A program made the position numbers and the translations under genes. The notes below the pieces were generated by a model. That model worked only from the letters and a program-made list of their open reading frames with translations, had not been told where the DNA came from and made no database searches. From the NCBI GenBank assembly GCA_030272585.1, contig BSYQ01000010.1, positions 1,240,001 through 1,304,000 of the forward strand: DNA of 64,000 nt, in the 5' to 3' direction. Shown here piece after piece: positions 10,171 through 19,614 of this stretch. Every line of letters starts with the position of its first letter. Within the stretch, counting starts at the first letter, position 1. The stretch comes from Bryopsis sp. KO-2023. Taxonomy: Eukaryota > Chlorophyta > Ulvophyceae > Bryopsidales > Bryopsidaceae.

Positions 10171-10839
10171 CTAGTCAGTCTTAGTCTGCTTTGGCTTTTC
10201 CTTTGCGTGGGAGGGACCTGGCTGCCTCTTGTTGTACTGGTTTGGACGCGAGTTTGCTGCTTTTTGCTGCCCCAGGGACTTGGACAACGACTTCAAGTAG
10301 TCTTCTGAAAGCGAGTTCAGGGTGTCCACGGTTTGTGTACCGCTGAATTGTCGTGCTGTGTGGGACAGGCGGATCTTCTCCTGCAGCAGCTTCCACGCGC
10401 CTGGGTGGCTCTCGGATGAGTCAGCCTTGAGGCGCAGTACCTCCAAAGACTCCACAGCCAGTACCAAAGAGCGGTACGAGGCCAGTGCGTACGGCCCAAA
10501 GACCTGTCGAACAAGTGGTGGCGTGTGTGGTGAGCACAGCACCGTCAGCTGTCCTGCCACAATGTCGAAATTCGCCGACACCACTGGCGACCACGTTTTC
10601 AGCTCCGAGGCGAAACCACCAGGTCCGAGACTGTCCAGCAAGCGCAGCCCCTGCACTGTGCTCTCGATAGGGAAATATTCGCCGATAGGCAAGCCTGCTG
10701 GGCGCGGTACAGGATTCGCAGGTAGGTGTGGTATATCTTCAGGGTCGGCAACAAACGCTTTCTTGACGAAGGTGTCGTCGAAGTGGCCCAGGTCGCGTCC
10801 AAGTAGGTGGCGGAGTGCTTTGTAGAGTTCCTCTTCCAT
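10171..10839 (-). CDS. DIRS Gag-like ORF
   Basis: This is an open frame of about 222 codons from ATG at 10839 to TAG at 10171-10173. The protein starts MEEELYKALRHLLGRDLGHF, is helical in its middle (ALASYRSLVLAVESLEVLRLKAD) and ends in a basic, Lys- and Gln-rich tail (NKRQPGPSHAKEKPKQTKTD) suited to nucleic-acid binding. No zinc knuckle is present. Its position between the S repeat and RT, and the same order in copies 2 and 5, identify it as the DIRS ORF1 (Gag) by context rather than by a recognised domain. Confidence 0.65.
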   Translation of the reverse strand: MEEELYKALRHLLGRDLGHFDDTFVKKAFVADPEDIPHLPANPVPRPAGLPIGEYFPIESTVQGLRLLDSLGPGGFASELKTWSPVVSANFDIVAGQLTVLCSPHTPPLVRQVFGPYALASYRSLVLAVESLEVLRLKADSSESHPGAWKLLQEKIRLSHTARQFSGTQTVDTLNSLSEDYLKSLSKSLGQQKAANSRPNQYNKRQPGPSHAKEKPKQTKTD

Positions 10840-11158
10840 AGAGGGTCGCTTTACACTGAGATCTCCTGCTAGGAGCCAGCAAACGAATTGCTGGGATGCT
10901 CGAAGAGCAGAAAAGTGAAGAACAAAACGAAATGGCTTGCTTATATCCGTGCTGTGCAGCACTACAAATGTAATGCTGCGTTCAGAGCCCCACAAATCAA
11001 GAGTCTGACTGCCACTTGGCGACACCAGAACCAAGCAATACATCCATCAAATCCTGACCACTCAAACGAGTACAGCTAAGCCCTGTACCTCCACAGCCAC
11101 TAATTTACCCGCCCAGAGCCCAACTGCCGCATAAACTTATCAACTACGTTGATGCCAT
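10840..11158 (-). repeat. Divergent DIRS S terminal segment
   Basis: The sequence is a diverged relative of the S segment (shared CTCAAACGAGTACAGCTAAG near 11063 and the AGAAAAGTGAA start) with internal deletions relative to 9326-9593. It lies directly upstream of the gag at 10171-10839 and forms the left end of DIRS copy 3. Confidence 0.6.
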
Positions 11159-12075
11159 GAATTGTGTCCCAACGTTCGAAGCAAGGCAAAAGCCTCTGAA
11201 TGTAATCAACTCCTAAATGAACAAAATCTCCTAAAACAAAAAAGTTCCAACGTCGCTGAAACCAGAAATCCCCAATCGAAACTCAAGAAAGAGCCCAAAC
11301 GTCAAAACATAAAACCAAACACAAGAATCGGTCGCTTCCAACTCAGAAACCCAGAGCGAGCGCCCAACAAACAAAGCAAACAACAAAGAACACCAACTTC
11401 CCCATCAAACGAAACATCCAGAACAACGAAAAACAAACACCACCAGTCGCGACAAGCCCACTACGAACGAGCGTCCAACCACTCCCTACGCAAGGCGAGC
11501 GCCCGGCGAATATAAACAGCCACACGAACCTGCCCCGGACAATTAAACAAACGAAACAGAGAGCCACGACTCTCTTCCACGACCGAGTTCACACGCAACC
11601 GCACATAAAGCGGACAAGCAAAAAGAAAATGCACCTCGTTTTCAGGCGTCGAAACCCCAGCGGCCAAACAAAACGGACAATACCTCTCGTTCAAAGGCAC
11701 GTCTCTATCACTCAAGTCCACAGCATCGATCTCCAAACCGTGAAGACGAGCCCGAAAACGCACCCAAGTCGTACGCAAACCCAAATCCGTAAAAGAAGAC
11801 AGCGCCTTCGTGTAACAAAACGTCGGTTTGAACCGATTGTAATACGCCACGATACGCGGATGTCGAGAACGCAACTGACCCACAATATCTGCCTTATAGG
11901 CACGCGCCCAGGTCGCCACGTCCACCTCCACAAACCCATCGAACTGTGGCACAAAGCGTCTCACCATATCACGAAACTGGACCCACCAACAACGCCGAGA
12001 ATCCGGCTGACCACGCAACCAGAACAGCATCGCCCGCGTGGGATGCGTCGCCGGCAATTGCATCAGGCGATTCCT
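11159..12075 (-). mobile_element. LINE family A fragment lacking its 3' stem-loop
   Basis: The minus-strand copy encodes the RT C-terminal region from NRLMQLPATHPTR to the stop at 11461-11463, including the YCPFC...HFLFACP motif, plus most of the 3' untranslated region. Both ends are broken: the 5' end stops at about 12075, and the 3' end stops just before the stem-loop. Direct insertion by the LINE therefore did not create this piece. It was probably moved or trimmed later. Confidence 0.8.
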
Positions 12076-12191
12076 AGCAAGCTTATAAGAAGAGACAGAC
12101 CCCGATATCTGGGTGTTCAAATGAGAACGTGCATCAACAACCTCCCGAGACGATGGCAAGCCCTCCAACAGATCCGCATGCGAGTAAAGCG
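12076..12191. other. Short unexplained stretch
   Basis: About 115 bp between the LINE fragment and the inverted T repeat. No motif or family resemblance was recognised. Confidence 0.3.
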
Positions 12192-12802
12192 TTTATGACG
12201 GAAAATCGTTGGGGCAGTCCCACCCAAGAGCACGGACACACATGAACACTACAACAGGGCGGATTTGCCCTTCGCAACATGTCATTTCTGTTTCTGTTTC
12301 TGTTTCTGAACACTAGATAATAAAATACAACATCTTAAAATATAAACCAGAATTGTCCCAATAAACACAGCCACTGTTTTGATAGAATCATTTTGCCTTC
12401 TCAAAGAAGAATATCCCAGTTTGGCTTTTCGGAGCCAGAGAGCGACAAAAATCCATAAAATCCATAAAAACCCATTTATCCAAACTTCCTAATGTTATTC
12501 AAAAAGCCGATAGACCGGGCGGGTGGGTGGGAGAGCAGAAAAGTGAATAGCAAAACAAATGGCCCGCTTATATCCTTGCTGTGCAGCACTACAGTCGTAC
12601 AGCGGTGCTGTGCTGTGCATTGTAATGCTGCAATCAGAACCGCACAAACTAAATGTCTGACTGCCACCCTGGCAGCACCAGAACCACCGAATACGCACAT
12701 CAAATCCTGACCACTCAAACGAGTACAGCTAAGCCAAGTACCTCCACAACCACGAAACTACCCGCCCTGTGCCCAACTGCCGCATAAACTTTTCAACTGA
12801 CG
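12192..12802 (-). repeat. Inverted T-U-S block
   Basis: This is an inverted copy of the block at 481-1029: T (12192 to about 12395, lengthened by a LINE micro-insertion), U (to about 12535) and S (to 12802). The empty S target of the hAT element at 20941 (ATTGTAAT inside S) is intact here near 12620. Confidence 0.75.
12251..12306 (+). mobile_element. 56-bp LINE family B tail micro-insertion
   Basis: The insert begins inside the 5' arm of the stem-loop and ends in TTTCTG repeats. It is flanked by TGAACACT at 12243-12250 and 12307-12314. The T repeats at 341-482 and 888-1029 show the uninterrupted site. Confidence 0.85.
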
Positions 12803-13105
12803 ATCGCTTGTGGTTGCACTTGCGACGTATGGGCCTGCATCCGTGGCTGATTGAACTTGTGAGGTACAGAAACAGAAACAGAAACAGAATTACAAGTTGC
12901 GTAGGGCAAACCGCCCTGTTGCAACGACATACATGAGTGAATTGTGTCCCAACGTTCGAAGCAAGGCAAAAGCCTCTGAATGTAATCAACTCCTAAATGA
13001 ACAAAATCTCCTAAAACAAACAGAAACAGAAACAGAAACAGAAATTACATGTTGCGAAGGGCAAATCCGCCCTGTTGCAACCACATACAATGTCTCAGCC
13101 ATGTC
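12803..13105. mobile_element. Three abutting LINE remnants
   Basis: A plus-strand piece of the family A RT (about 12803-12867, encoding DRLWLHLRRMGLHP) is followed by the minus-strand family A 3' end with stem-loop and tail (about 12868-13017). A minus-strand family B 3' end with stem-loop and tail comes next (about 13018-13105). Each later tail abuts the previous remnant, which is consistent with serial nested insertion. Their duplications were not resolved. Confidence 0.7.
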
Positions 13106-13889
13106 CATGTCCTGTTCCTGAGCGTCGGAATGCTCCAAAGTCTTCCCCACGATACGGAACCAAAAATTTTGCCTCTTTCTTCTCGTTAAGAGGACTTTGC
13201 CACACTGTTGGAACGGGATCCCCAGTTGTTTCCTCGTGCCCAAACGTGCAAAACTGTTCCATTGTTTCCAAGGATACAAGGATACAAGGATTGTTTCCAA
13301 CCACTGCGAAAGCAAAATCACCTGTCGCTCCAGATCGATGTCGATGATTTTGTCGCACCAATAAACCAAAAAACCAACAGGTTACCATCCTGGCAAACCC
13401 GTCTTGAAAACGCTCCAGCGCCAATAGCTCGCGCCTGGAGGTGTTTGCCCTCCGAATCTCCCGGGCAGGATCGTCGCCGCATTGGGATTCAGAACTGTGA
13501 TCAGAGTTGCCTCAGCCATCAGGTCTTGATGCCACCATCGGTCCAACCAACGTGGCACCAACAGCAGGCATGGGAGGGAGTGCTCCAGAAGGTGCTTCAC
13601 TACTTCTGGAACGTTCTCGATGGGAGGGAACACCCAGTTCCTCTCCGCCCTCCACAGGTCCAAGCTCTGATTCATGCAATTCGTCCCCTCCGTCCCTGGC
13701 TTGCGATCCAGACTGTTGAATCTCCCAAGCTGTCGTGTACCCAACGAGGCAAAGCGGTCGATCGTCAGATGAAACCGCTCCTGCAGCTTCTCGAAGATCT
13801 TCGGGTTCAACCTGTACTCTTGCTTCTCCGAAAGCCGCGACAGCGCATCGGGGTACACGTTTTGAGCGCTGGGAATCCACGCCACCTGG
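13106..13889 (-). pseudogene. DIRS copy 4: recombinase start and RNase H-recombinase linker
   Basis: On the minus strand 13889-13382 encodes the RNase H end (NVYPDALSRL) and the linker (RFHLTIDRFAS, WVFPPIENV). About 13425-13106 encodes the diverged recombinase N-terminus (DKIIDIDLERQVILLSQWLE). An 18-bp LINE-tail insertion at 13272 breaks the latter frame. The 5' half of this DIRS copy continues at 15284-15955, beyond the LINE family B insertion. Confidence 0.75.
13272..13289 (-). mobile_element. 18-bp insertion made only of LINE tail repeats
   Basis: The inserted bases are two-plus units of ATACAAGG (the reverse of the ATCCTTGT tail). They are flanked by perfect 11-bp duplicates ATTGTTTCCAA at 13261-13271 and 13290-13300. 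The same tail type ends the LINE copies at 1248 and 4308. The insertion adds 29 bp in total and shifts the recombinase frame. Confidence 0.8.
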
Positions 13890-15283
13890 CTCCGAAAACA
13901 AAAGGTTTTCTTCAAGGATGGTCCGGGCAACGTGAACGTGTTTGGAAATCATATCGACAGGACTCTGCAAAACGGACAGGCGGCGGTGGGGCGCTTGTTG
14001 GCTCGATCCGGGGATCTGGGGCTTCGCGATCCGAAGACGCTTCTGTCTCTGTTTCGCATGTATGTTTTGGGGAAGGTTCAGTATGCGGCGCCAGTTTGGT
14101 GCTTCTTCTTGACTCAGGCGCACAAGGATGCGTTCAACGGTTTGCAGATTCGTTTTCTGAAGCGGGTGTTGCGGCTTCCCGTGAGGACGCTTCGCAATGT
14201 GGTGTATTTGGAGATGGGTGCTCTGCCGATCCTCTACTACTTCAACAAGAACGCGGTTCGGTTTTGGAATCGTATGATGACTTTGCCTGTCGACCATCCG
14301 GCTCGGCAGTTGATCGTTTGGCTCCAATCGGAAGCCACGGTCTCTCAGCGCTCTTGGTGGGTTTTGTTCAAGGATATGGTGCGCCGATTTGCTCCTGGAT
14401 TCGATGGATCTGGAGAAGTGGACCTTGCGTCGTGGACCGCGGCGTATAAGGCGGACATTGTGGCTCGTCTTCGTTCGGGACATCCTCGTATTGTTGCGTT
14501 TTACAACGTGTTCAAGCCGGTGTTCGGCTACTCGAGAGCGCTGTCTTCTTTCGAGGATGTGGGCTGCGGACGGTGTGGGTGCGTTTTCGTGCGCGTTTGC
14601 ACGGTTTGGAGATCGACGTGGCGGATCTGCTACGGAGGGATGTGCCTTTGCACATGGCTGAGACATTGTATGTGGTTGCAACAGGGCGGATTGGCCCTTC
14701 GCAACATGTAATTTCTGTTTTTTTTTTTCCTTTGCACGAGCGTTTCTGTCCTTATTGTTTGTCGCAAGGCAACAGGACGGCTGAGAACGAGCGGCATTTC
14801 CTGTTCTTTTGTCCGTTGTATTCTGGTTTGCGTGTGGGATCGGTTGTGTCTGAATCGGGGTTTTCGTTGCGTCGTTTGTTCAATTTGCCGGGTCAGTATC
14901 GGGTGGCTGTTTACCTTCGTCGGGCGTTGGATTTTCGAGCTCAGTGGCTTGAGGCTCAGCCGTGACGTGGTTTTTGTTTGTTTGTTTTGTGTTTGTTTGT
15001 TTCGTTTTGTTTGTTGGTCGTTTGTGGTGGGCGTTTGACAGTAGTTTTCGCTCTCCTTTTGGTTGTTGCTTGGTGTTCCGGGTTTCTTTTTCTTGGGAAC
15101 GTTTTTTGGCAATACTTTCTGATACATTGATTCCTTAGTGATGGGTCTCTCGTTGATTGTACTGGGGTTTTATTGGAGACTTCATCTTCTGTGGACTTTT
15201 GGACATGGCTGAGACATTGTATGTGGTTGCAACAGGGCGGATTGGCCCTTCGCAACATGTAATTTCTGTTTCTGTTTCTGTTT
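13890..15283 (+). mobile_element. LINE family B, 5'-truncated
   Basis: The insert is flanked by CCACCTGG (13882-13889) and CCACTTGG (15284-15291), an 8-bp duplication with one mismatch, and it splits a minus-strand DIRS RNase H gene. Coding sequence from about 13932 to the stop at 14963-14965 is homologous to the family A C-terminus (LGKVQYAAPVWCFFLTQ, SLLRRDVPLH/ERFCPYC, HFLFFCP). A frameshift lies near 14567. A 75-bp LINE-tail insertion at 14654 is retained in frame. The 3' region ends in stem-loop 15226-15256 and TTTCTG repeats. Confidence 0.87.
14654..14728 (+). mobile_element. 75-bp LINE family B tail micro-insertion
   Basis: The insert carries about 20 nt of family B 3' sequence, the stem-loop and a short T-rich tail. 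It is flanked by CCTTTGCAC at 14645-14653 and 14729-14737. Insert plus duplicate is 84 bp and the LINE ORF stays open through it. Confidence 0.88.
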
Positions 15284-15955
15284 CCACTTGGAAATCAATG
15301 TTCATGGCTTCCAATAGCCAATAGAGCCGCTTGTACTCCTGGAACAACGGACTCGAACGCGAACATTGACTCCGTAATATGGCAGCAATCACCTGACTGT
15401 CGGTGATGCACTTCAAACGCCGATCCCTGATCTTGTCTTTGAAGGCCTTGACTGCCAAACCCACTGCTTGCAGCTCTCGTAGGTTTATATGCTCTTCCCC
15501 CGTCCAGAATCCTGCCGCCAAAGCCATTGGTGGGGCGACCTCCGAAGCCTTCTCATGGATCTTCAGAGACGCTCCCCATCCCGTCAAGCTGGCATCCACC
15601 GCGAGGTCTCCCGAATGAGGTGGCCGCCATATGCACATCGTGGTCTTCTCGGGAGACAGCTGCTCCCAAAACCGCAGTGCTGCGATGGCAGGCCGTGAAA
15701 CCTGCACTCTGGTGCTCCAGTTCTTCTTGCCTTTGAGACAATCGTACAGGTGGCACAGCCAGAACCTCGTTCCTTTGATTGCGGGGGCGCATGACTGGGC
15801 AAAACCCAGAAAAGAAGCCAATTTCCTGGCCGGTATGCGACGGCCACTCCTGAGGATCTGCAGTCGCAGGGTAAGAGCATGTTTTCGAAGGCGCTCCAGC
15901 CTGTGTGGTGGGAGCACAAACAACGCTGCCTTGCTGTTTCGCCACGTGTACATGT
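15284..15955 (-). pseudogene. DIRS copy 4: RNase H domain
   Basis: The minus-strand frame encodes SKAALFVLPPHRLERLR through the RNase H motifs DLAVDASLTGWG (Asp), INLRELQAVGLAV (Glu) and KCITDSQVIAAIL (Asp), ending at IDFQVE where LINE family B is inserted. It continues at 13889 downward. It is closely similar to the plus-strand copy at 4309-4915 plus 6370-6500. Confidence 0.82.
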
Positions 15956-16236
15956 GTGTCGCCACGTGTGTCACCTGTCGTGACACATTTGCATCTGTCC
16001 CCACACGGTGGTAGCAGGGTCCAATCACCAAGTATGGTGATTGCTACCATGTGTACTAGCAACGCTCATAAAAGGCGTTGGTACACTCTCTTTCCAGGTT
16101 TTGGTTTGAGAAAGACTTTCACTGCCACTGAAAGTCAAGCAGCAGTGAAGTCTTCCTCTAGAATTCGAGAACTCCAGAAATCGGTAAAAGAAGACAGCGC
16201 GTTCGTATAACAAAAGACACAGTGTGATTTGACTGG
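15956..16236. other. No gene recognised; short inverted repeats
   Basis: The interval contains several short inverted motifs (ACGTGT/ACACGT types near 15952-15990). A 30-bp tract near 16181-16211 resembles the family A LINE sequence at 1937-1970. No coding capacity is supported. Confidence 0.4.
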
Positions 16237-16512
16237 TGGCCACTGATTGCCTCGTAACTTTGGCCCTCGAGCACGGATTCGGACGCGAGTTGGCGCGTTG
16301 GATAGCTGCGCTCAATAGCTTTCTGGCGCCACTTAGCTCGTGGAAAACAGTGGCGTCGCGCGCAAGTTACGGCTGTTTCTCTCATTTTGCTCTGTGGCCT
16401 TTCATCGGCTCATAACTTTGCGCCTGGAGCTTGGATTTGGCTGCGCTTTGGCGCGTTGGATAGCTGGGTTTCCGAGCTTTCTGGGGCCACTTGGCGCGTG
16501 GCAAACGGTGGA
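16237..16512 (+). repeat. Two imperfect tandem units upstream of a zinc-knuckle ORF
   Basis: Units at about 16237-16355 and 16398-16512 share TTGGCGCGTTGGATAGCTG and a following AGCTTTCTGG segment with GTGG(C/A)AAAC. Their position just 5' of the ORF at 16600 in a LINE-like element suggests promoter or 5'-UTR monomers. This is inferred from position only. Confidence 0.55.
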
Positions 16513-16599
16513 GTATCGCGGACGTTCCGGCCGTGCAAAGAATCCTCTCGAATTCACCTGTCTGGAATTCAACCGTGACGTGCTGTGACGTCATTCGTG

Positions 16600-17079
16600 A
16601 TGCCTCGTCAGCCTCGTCGTTCCAGAGCCAAATGTTACGTCTGTGGGGCACGTGGACATGTGGCTGTGGATTGTGGCGTTCCAGCCCCTGTTGTTGTTGT
16701 TTCCTCGACTGCTGCTGTTGCTGAGGATGCCTCTGAGTGTCTTGCATTGCCTACTTCTGCTCTGGATTGTGTTGTTACTGCCCCTGTTGCTGTGGTTTCT
16801 CCTGCTGGTTCCTCGACTGCTGTTGTTGCTGATGATGGCTCTCTTGGATTGGTTGCTTCTGCTTTGGATTGTTGTCGCGCTGTGCAAAGGACAACTGCCT
16901 CGCGTATTGCGCAGTGTGACCAGCTGCTGAGTGATCTTGAGGATTGCGTTCCTTCTGAGGAATTAGAGCAAGCTAAGTCTGAGCTTCGAACCTGCAAACA
17001 GGAATTGTTGGATCAGTCGCGCAGTTTGAATGTTCAGTTGGATCACCTTCTTTCGGTTCTTGCTAGCGACAGTCCGTAG
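16600..17079 (+). CDS. CCHC zinc-knuckle protein of a LINE B-tailed element
   Basis: The ORF has 159 residues starting MPRQPRRSRAKCYVCG. A retroviral-type CCHC knuckle (Cys-x2-Cys-x4-His-x4-Cys, CYVCGARGHVAVDC) sits at residues 12-25. A Val/Ala/Ser-rich linker and a Leu/Glu/Lys-rich C-terminal segment (EELEQAKSELRTCKQELLDQ) that could form a coiled coil follow. It resembles an ORF1 nucleic-acid-binding protein. Downstream, at 17745-17775, lies the family B stem-loop and tail. No reverse transcriptase is encoded between, so the unit may be a non-autonomous derivative mobilised by LINE family B. The ATG at 16600 was chosen because the knuckle lies directly after it. Confidence 0.6.
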   Translation: MPRQPRRSRAKCYVCGARGHVAVDCGVPAPVVVVSSTAAVAEDASECLALPTSALDCVVTAPVAVVSPAGSSTAVVADDGSLGLVASALDCCRAVQRTTASRIAQCDQLLSDLEDCVPSEELEQAKSELRTCKQELLDQSRSLNVQLDHLLSVLASDSP

Positions 17080-17872
17080 CTTTTATTTTCTGCTGGGTTG
17101 GCCGTGTCTGCAGTCTTGTGATTGGTTTCGGTTTATTGTTATCTCGATTGTGTTTATGATCCTCGCTGGATTTTTCTTTGGTTCTGTTTATGTTGCTGTT
17201 TTTCTTGGTCTGGGCTGGCACGGGTTGGAGGATTTGTTCCTCGCTCGTCTATTTTTTGTTTTGTTTTTCATGCCTGGTAGCGGCTTGAGGGCTGGTCCCT
17301 CGCTTGGTTTGGTTGCGTCCTGTTGAGCCATTTTGGCAGTTTGAGTGTTTGTCACTCGCTGCTGTTTTGGCTTGGCTTGGACTGGTGTTCAGCTTGAGGA
17401 TTTGTTCCTCGCTGGATTTTTCTTTGGTTCTGTTTATGTTGACGTTTTGCTTGGTCTGGGCTGGCACGGGTTGAAGCGTTTTTTTTTGTGTTTGTTTTTG
17501 TTTTCTGGTTTCGCCTGGGCTGAGTAGAGGTTTGAGGGTTGGTCCCTCGCCTGGTTTGGTTTTCTCGTTCTCTCGATTGCGTCCTGTTGGACTGGCGTTC
17601 AGCTTGAGGATTTGTTCCTCGCTGGTTTTTTTGTTCGTTCAATTGTTTTTGACCTTGTGATGGGTCTCTCGTTGATTGTCTTGGGATTTTATTGAAGACT
17701 TCATCTTCTGTGGACTTTTGGACATGGCTGGGACATTTTATGTGGTTGCAACAGGGCGGATTTGCCCTTCGCAACATGTAATTTCTGTTTCTGTTTCTGT
17801 TTCTTGCTGTTCTGTTTCTGTTTCTGTTTCTGTTTCAAACAGGATTGAAACTGAAACAGAAACAGCAACAGA
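17080..17872 (+). mobile_element. 3' region and tail of the zinc-knuckle LINE-like element
   Basis: This untranslated stretch has degenerate repeats with GAGGATTTGTTCCTCGCT-type units near 17226, 17397 and 17605 and GAGGG(C/T)TGGTCCCTCGC variants near 17287 and 17532. A block shared with LINE family B at 15135-15283 follows, with the stem-loop at 17745-17775. The TTTCTG tail is followed by inverted TTTCTG/CAGAAA repeats up to the hAT remnant. Confidence 0.65.
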
Positions 17873-17884
17873 ACTTATACTTAC

Positions 17885-19182
17885 TCTAGCTGGGCCAGGC
17901 GGTTGTCGAGGTCCTCCGCATTGAAGATCCGGTGGGTCTTCGCATGCGCCACGGGGGTGGTCAGGCTGCTGTTGTGGAAGGAGACCCGCTCCCCACACAG
18001 GTTGCAGACAACCTATGAAACAAACAAACAAAAAAACACAAACACATCAGTAATGGGCACAGGCAGTGTCTGTGCACTATCTGTTCACATTCTGTACGGG
18101 TCTGTGCGGGTCTGTTCACTATCTGTTCACTATCTGTTCAATGTCTGTTCATATCTGTTCATATCTGTGCACTATCTGTGCACTATCTGTGCACTGCCTT
18201 TTTTTTTTTCCTTTCTTTCAAACAGGTTCTTATTAAAAAAACATGCAACTGCAGAAGCAGGAAAAGAGTTTATACAAAAAAACAGCACAAAATCACTTAC
18301 CTTCACCACCTTCCGACCACCCTGCTCCGTGACTTCCTTGTTCATGACCCCATCGATCATGTACAGGGGCCGCACCCATCGCAGGGGTGACTTTCCCTAC
18401 AAAACATTAACACAAAATTCAAAATTCAAAACTCAGCATTAACATGCACATCACATGCACATGCAGTCCCCCCCCAGTTCAGGCTGGACATTCAAACAAT
18501 TCAACATCAACATCAACATCAACATTCACATTCACATGCAAGTCCCCCCCCCCCAGTTCAGGCTGGAAATTCCAACAATTCAACATCAACATCAACATTC
18601 ACATGCACATGCACATGCAGTCCCCCCCCCCCCACAGTTCAGGCTGGAAATTCCAACAATTCAACAGCAGCATGCACATCAACAGCAAAAACATATTCTT
18701 ACCTTGCGGGCGGGCACCTCCTTCACCTCCATCACCTCCTCCCCTTCCCCTTCCCCCTGCTCGAAGGCCCTGTGCATCGGCTCCTTTCCCTTCCCCTTTG
18801 CTATGGGCTTCAACACCCCATGCAGGGTGTTTCTCCTCCTTGGTCTGCTCCCTTGTGCTTTGGAGCCTCTCCCTCCTCTCCCTCCTCTCCCTCCTCTCCC
18901 TCCTCTCCCTCCTGTCCCTCCTGTCCCTCCTGACACTCCTGACCCTCCTGACCCTCCTGACCCTCCTACTGCTCTGGACCCTCCTGTTTCTCCTGTTCCT
19001 CCTGTTCCTCCTGTCCCTGCCTGTCGATTTGGCGTCTCCAATCCCATGCTCTGGCCCTCTCTTTCTGGCGTGACAGCTGCCCCACTACACTCTTGAAGGC
19101 GAGCCGTCTCCCTTTGATCGAATTCCAGCAACGCGCGCTCCTCCCTCTCCTCAAAAGTAGCGATGATCTTTTTGGGGGCCAT
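17885..19182 (-). pseudogene. hAT transposase N-terminal exons (BED finger)
   Basis: Exons by phase are 19182-18703 (ATG start, MAPKKIIATFEEREERALLE, then Gly/Arg-rich repeats), 18396-18301 and 18012-17885. The third exon encodes a BED-type zinc finger, VVCNLCGERVSFH followed by HAKTH (Cys-x2-Cys...His-x3-His). The dimerisation and DDE parts are absent. Introns contain their own tandem repeats (CTGTTCACTAT units at 18060-18195; CATCAA and CACATG runs at 18500-18620). It is related in layout to the 903-aa transposase at 22003-27370 but clearly diverged. Confidence 0.7.
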
Positions 19183-19324
19183 TTTCCTTCTCTCTTTTCT
19201 TTTCCTTTTTTTGCTGTAGGTACGCACACAGGTCGGCAAGGGTTCGGCAAGCGAAAACGTCGAAAGGGCAGGAATGGTTGCGCCCTTCTATTTGCAGTGG
19301 CGATGCCGTGAAAGAGTGAGAGAA

Positions 19325-19420
19325 CGCACTGTGCAGCACGGTGTGTTGTCTGTGCAGCACAGTGCGTTGTCTGTGCAGCACAGTGCGCCGTCTGTGCAGC
19401 ACTGTGCTGCGCACAGTCGC
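19325..19420. repeat. 21-bp tandem repeat in hAT remnant
   Basis: Units of TCTGTGCAGCACAGTGCG type repeat three to four times and end in a palindrome GCAGCACTGTGCTGC. They lie upstream of the transposase start in the subterminal part of the truncated hAT element. Confidence 0.6.
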
Positions 19421-19614
19421 ACGTGGGCGCACAGGTTGTACAAGGGGTCGAACTTCTGTTTCACACAGGGATTGTACAGTACAGGACAGACGTGGGTCTG
19501 TCCTGTGGATTTTCGAAACACAGGACAGGACAGCACAGGGTGCACAGAACCTGCACAGAACCCTGTCCTGTGCGGCGCACAGGACAGGGGTCTGTCCTGT
19601 GCAGCCCATGACTG

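Larger units (their letters stand above)
17873..19614 (-). mobile_element. Truncated hAT element (5' half)
   Basis: Three exons of a hAT transposase lie on the minus strand. The right end at about 19614 reads CAGTCATGGGCTGC on the minus strand, a plausible terminal repeat starting with CAG. It abuts DIRS RT sequence at the FDQMG codons. The left half, with the catalytic domain, is missing where LINE-tail repeats begin at about 17872. Subterminal sequence 19460-19610 is packed with CAGGACAG/CTGTCCTG palindromic motifs, like the larger hAT at 20941. Confidence 0.65.

Noticed and set aside
18444-19096. Pro/Leu-rich ORFs on the plus strand
   Set aside because: They are antisense to the Gly/Arg-rich first exon and repeat-rich intron of the hAT remnant.
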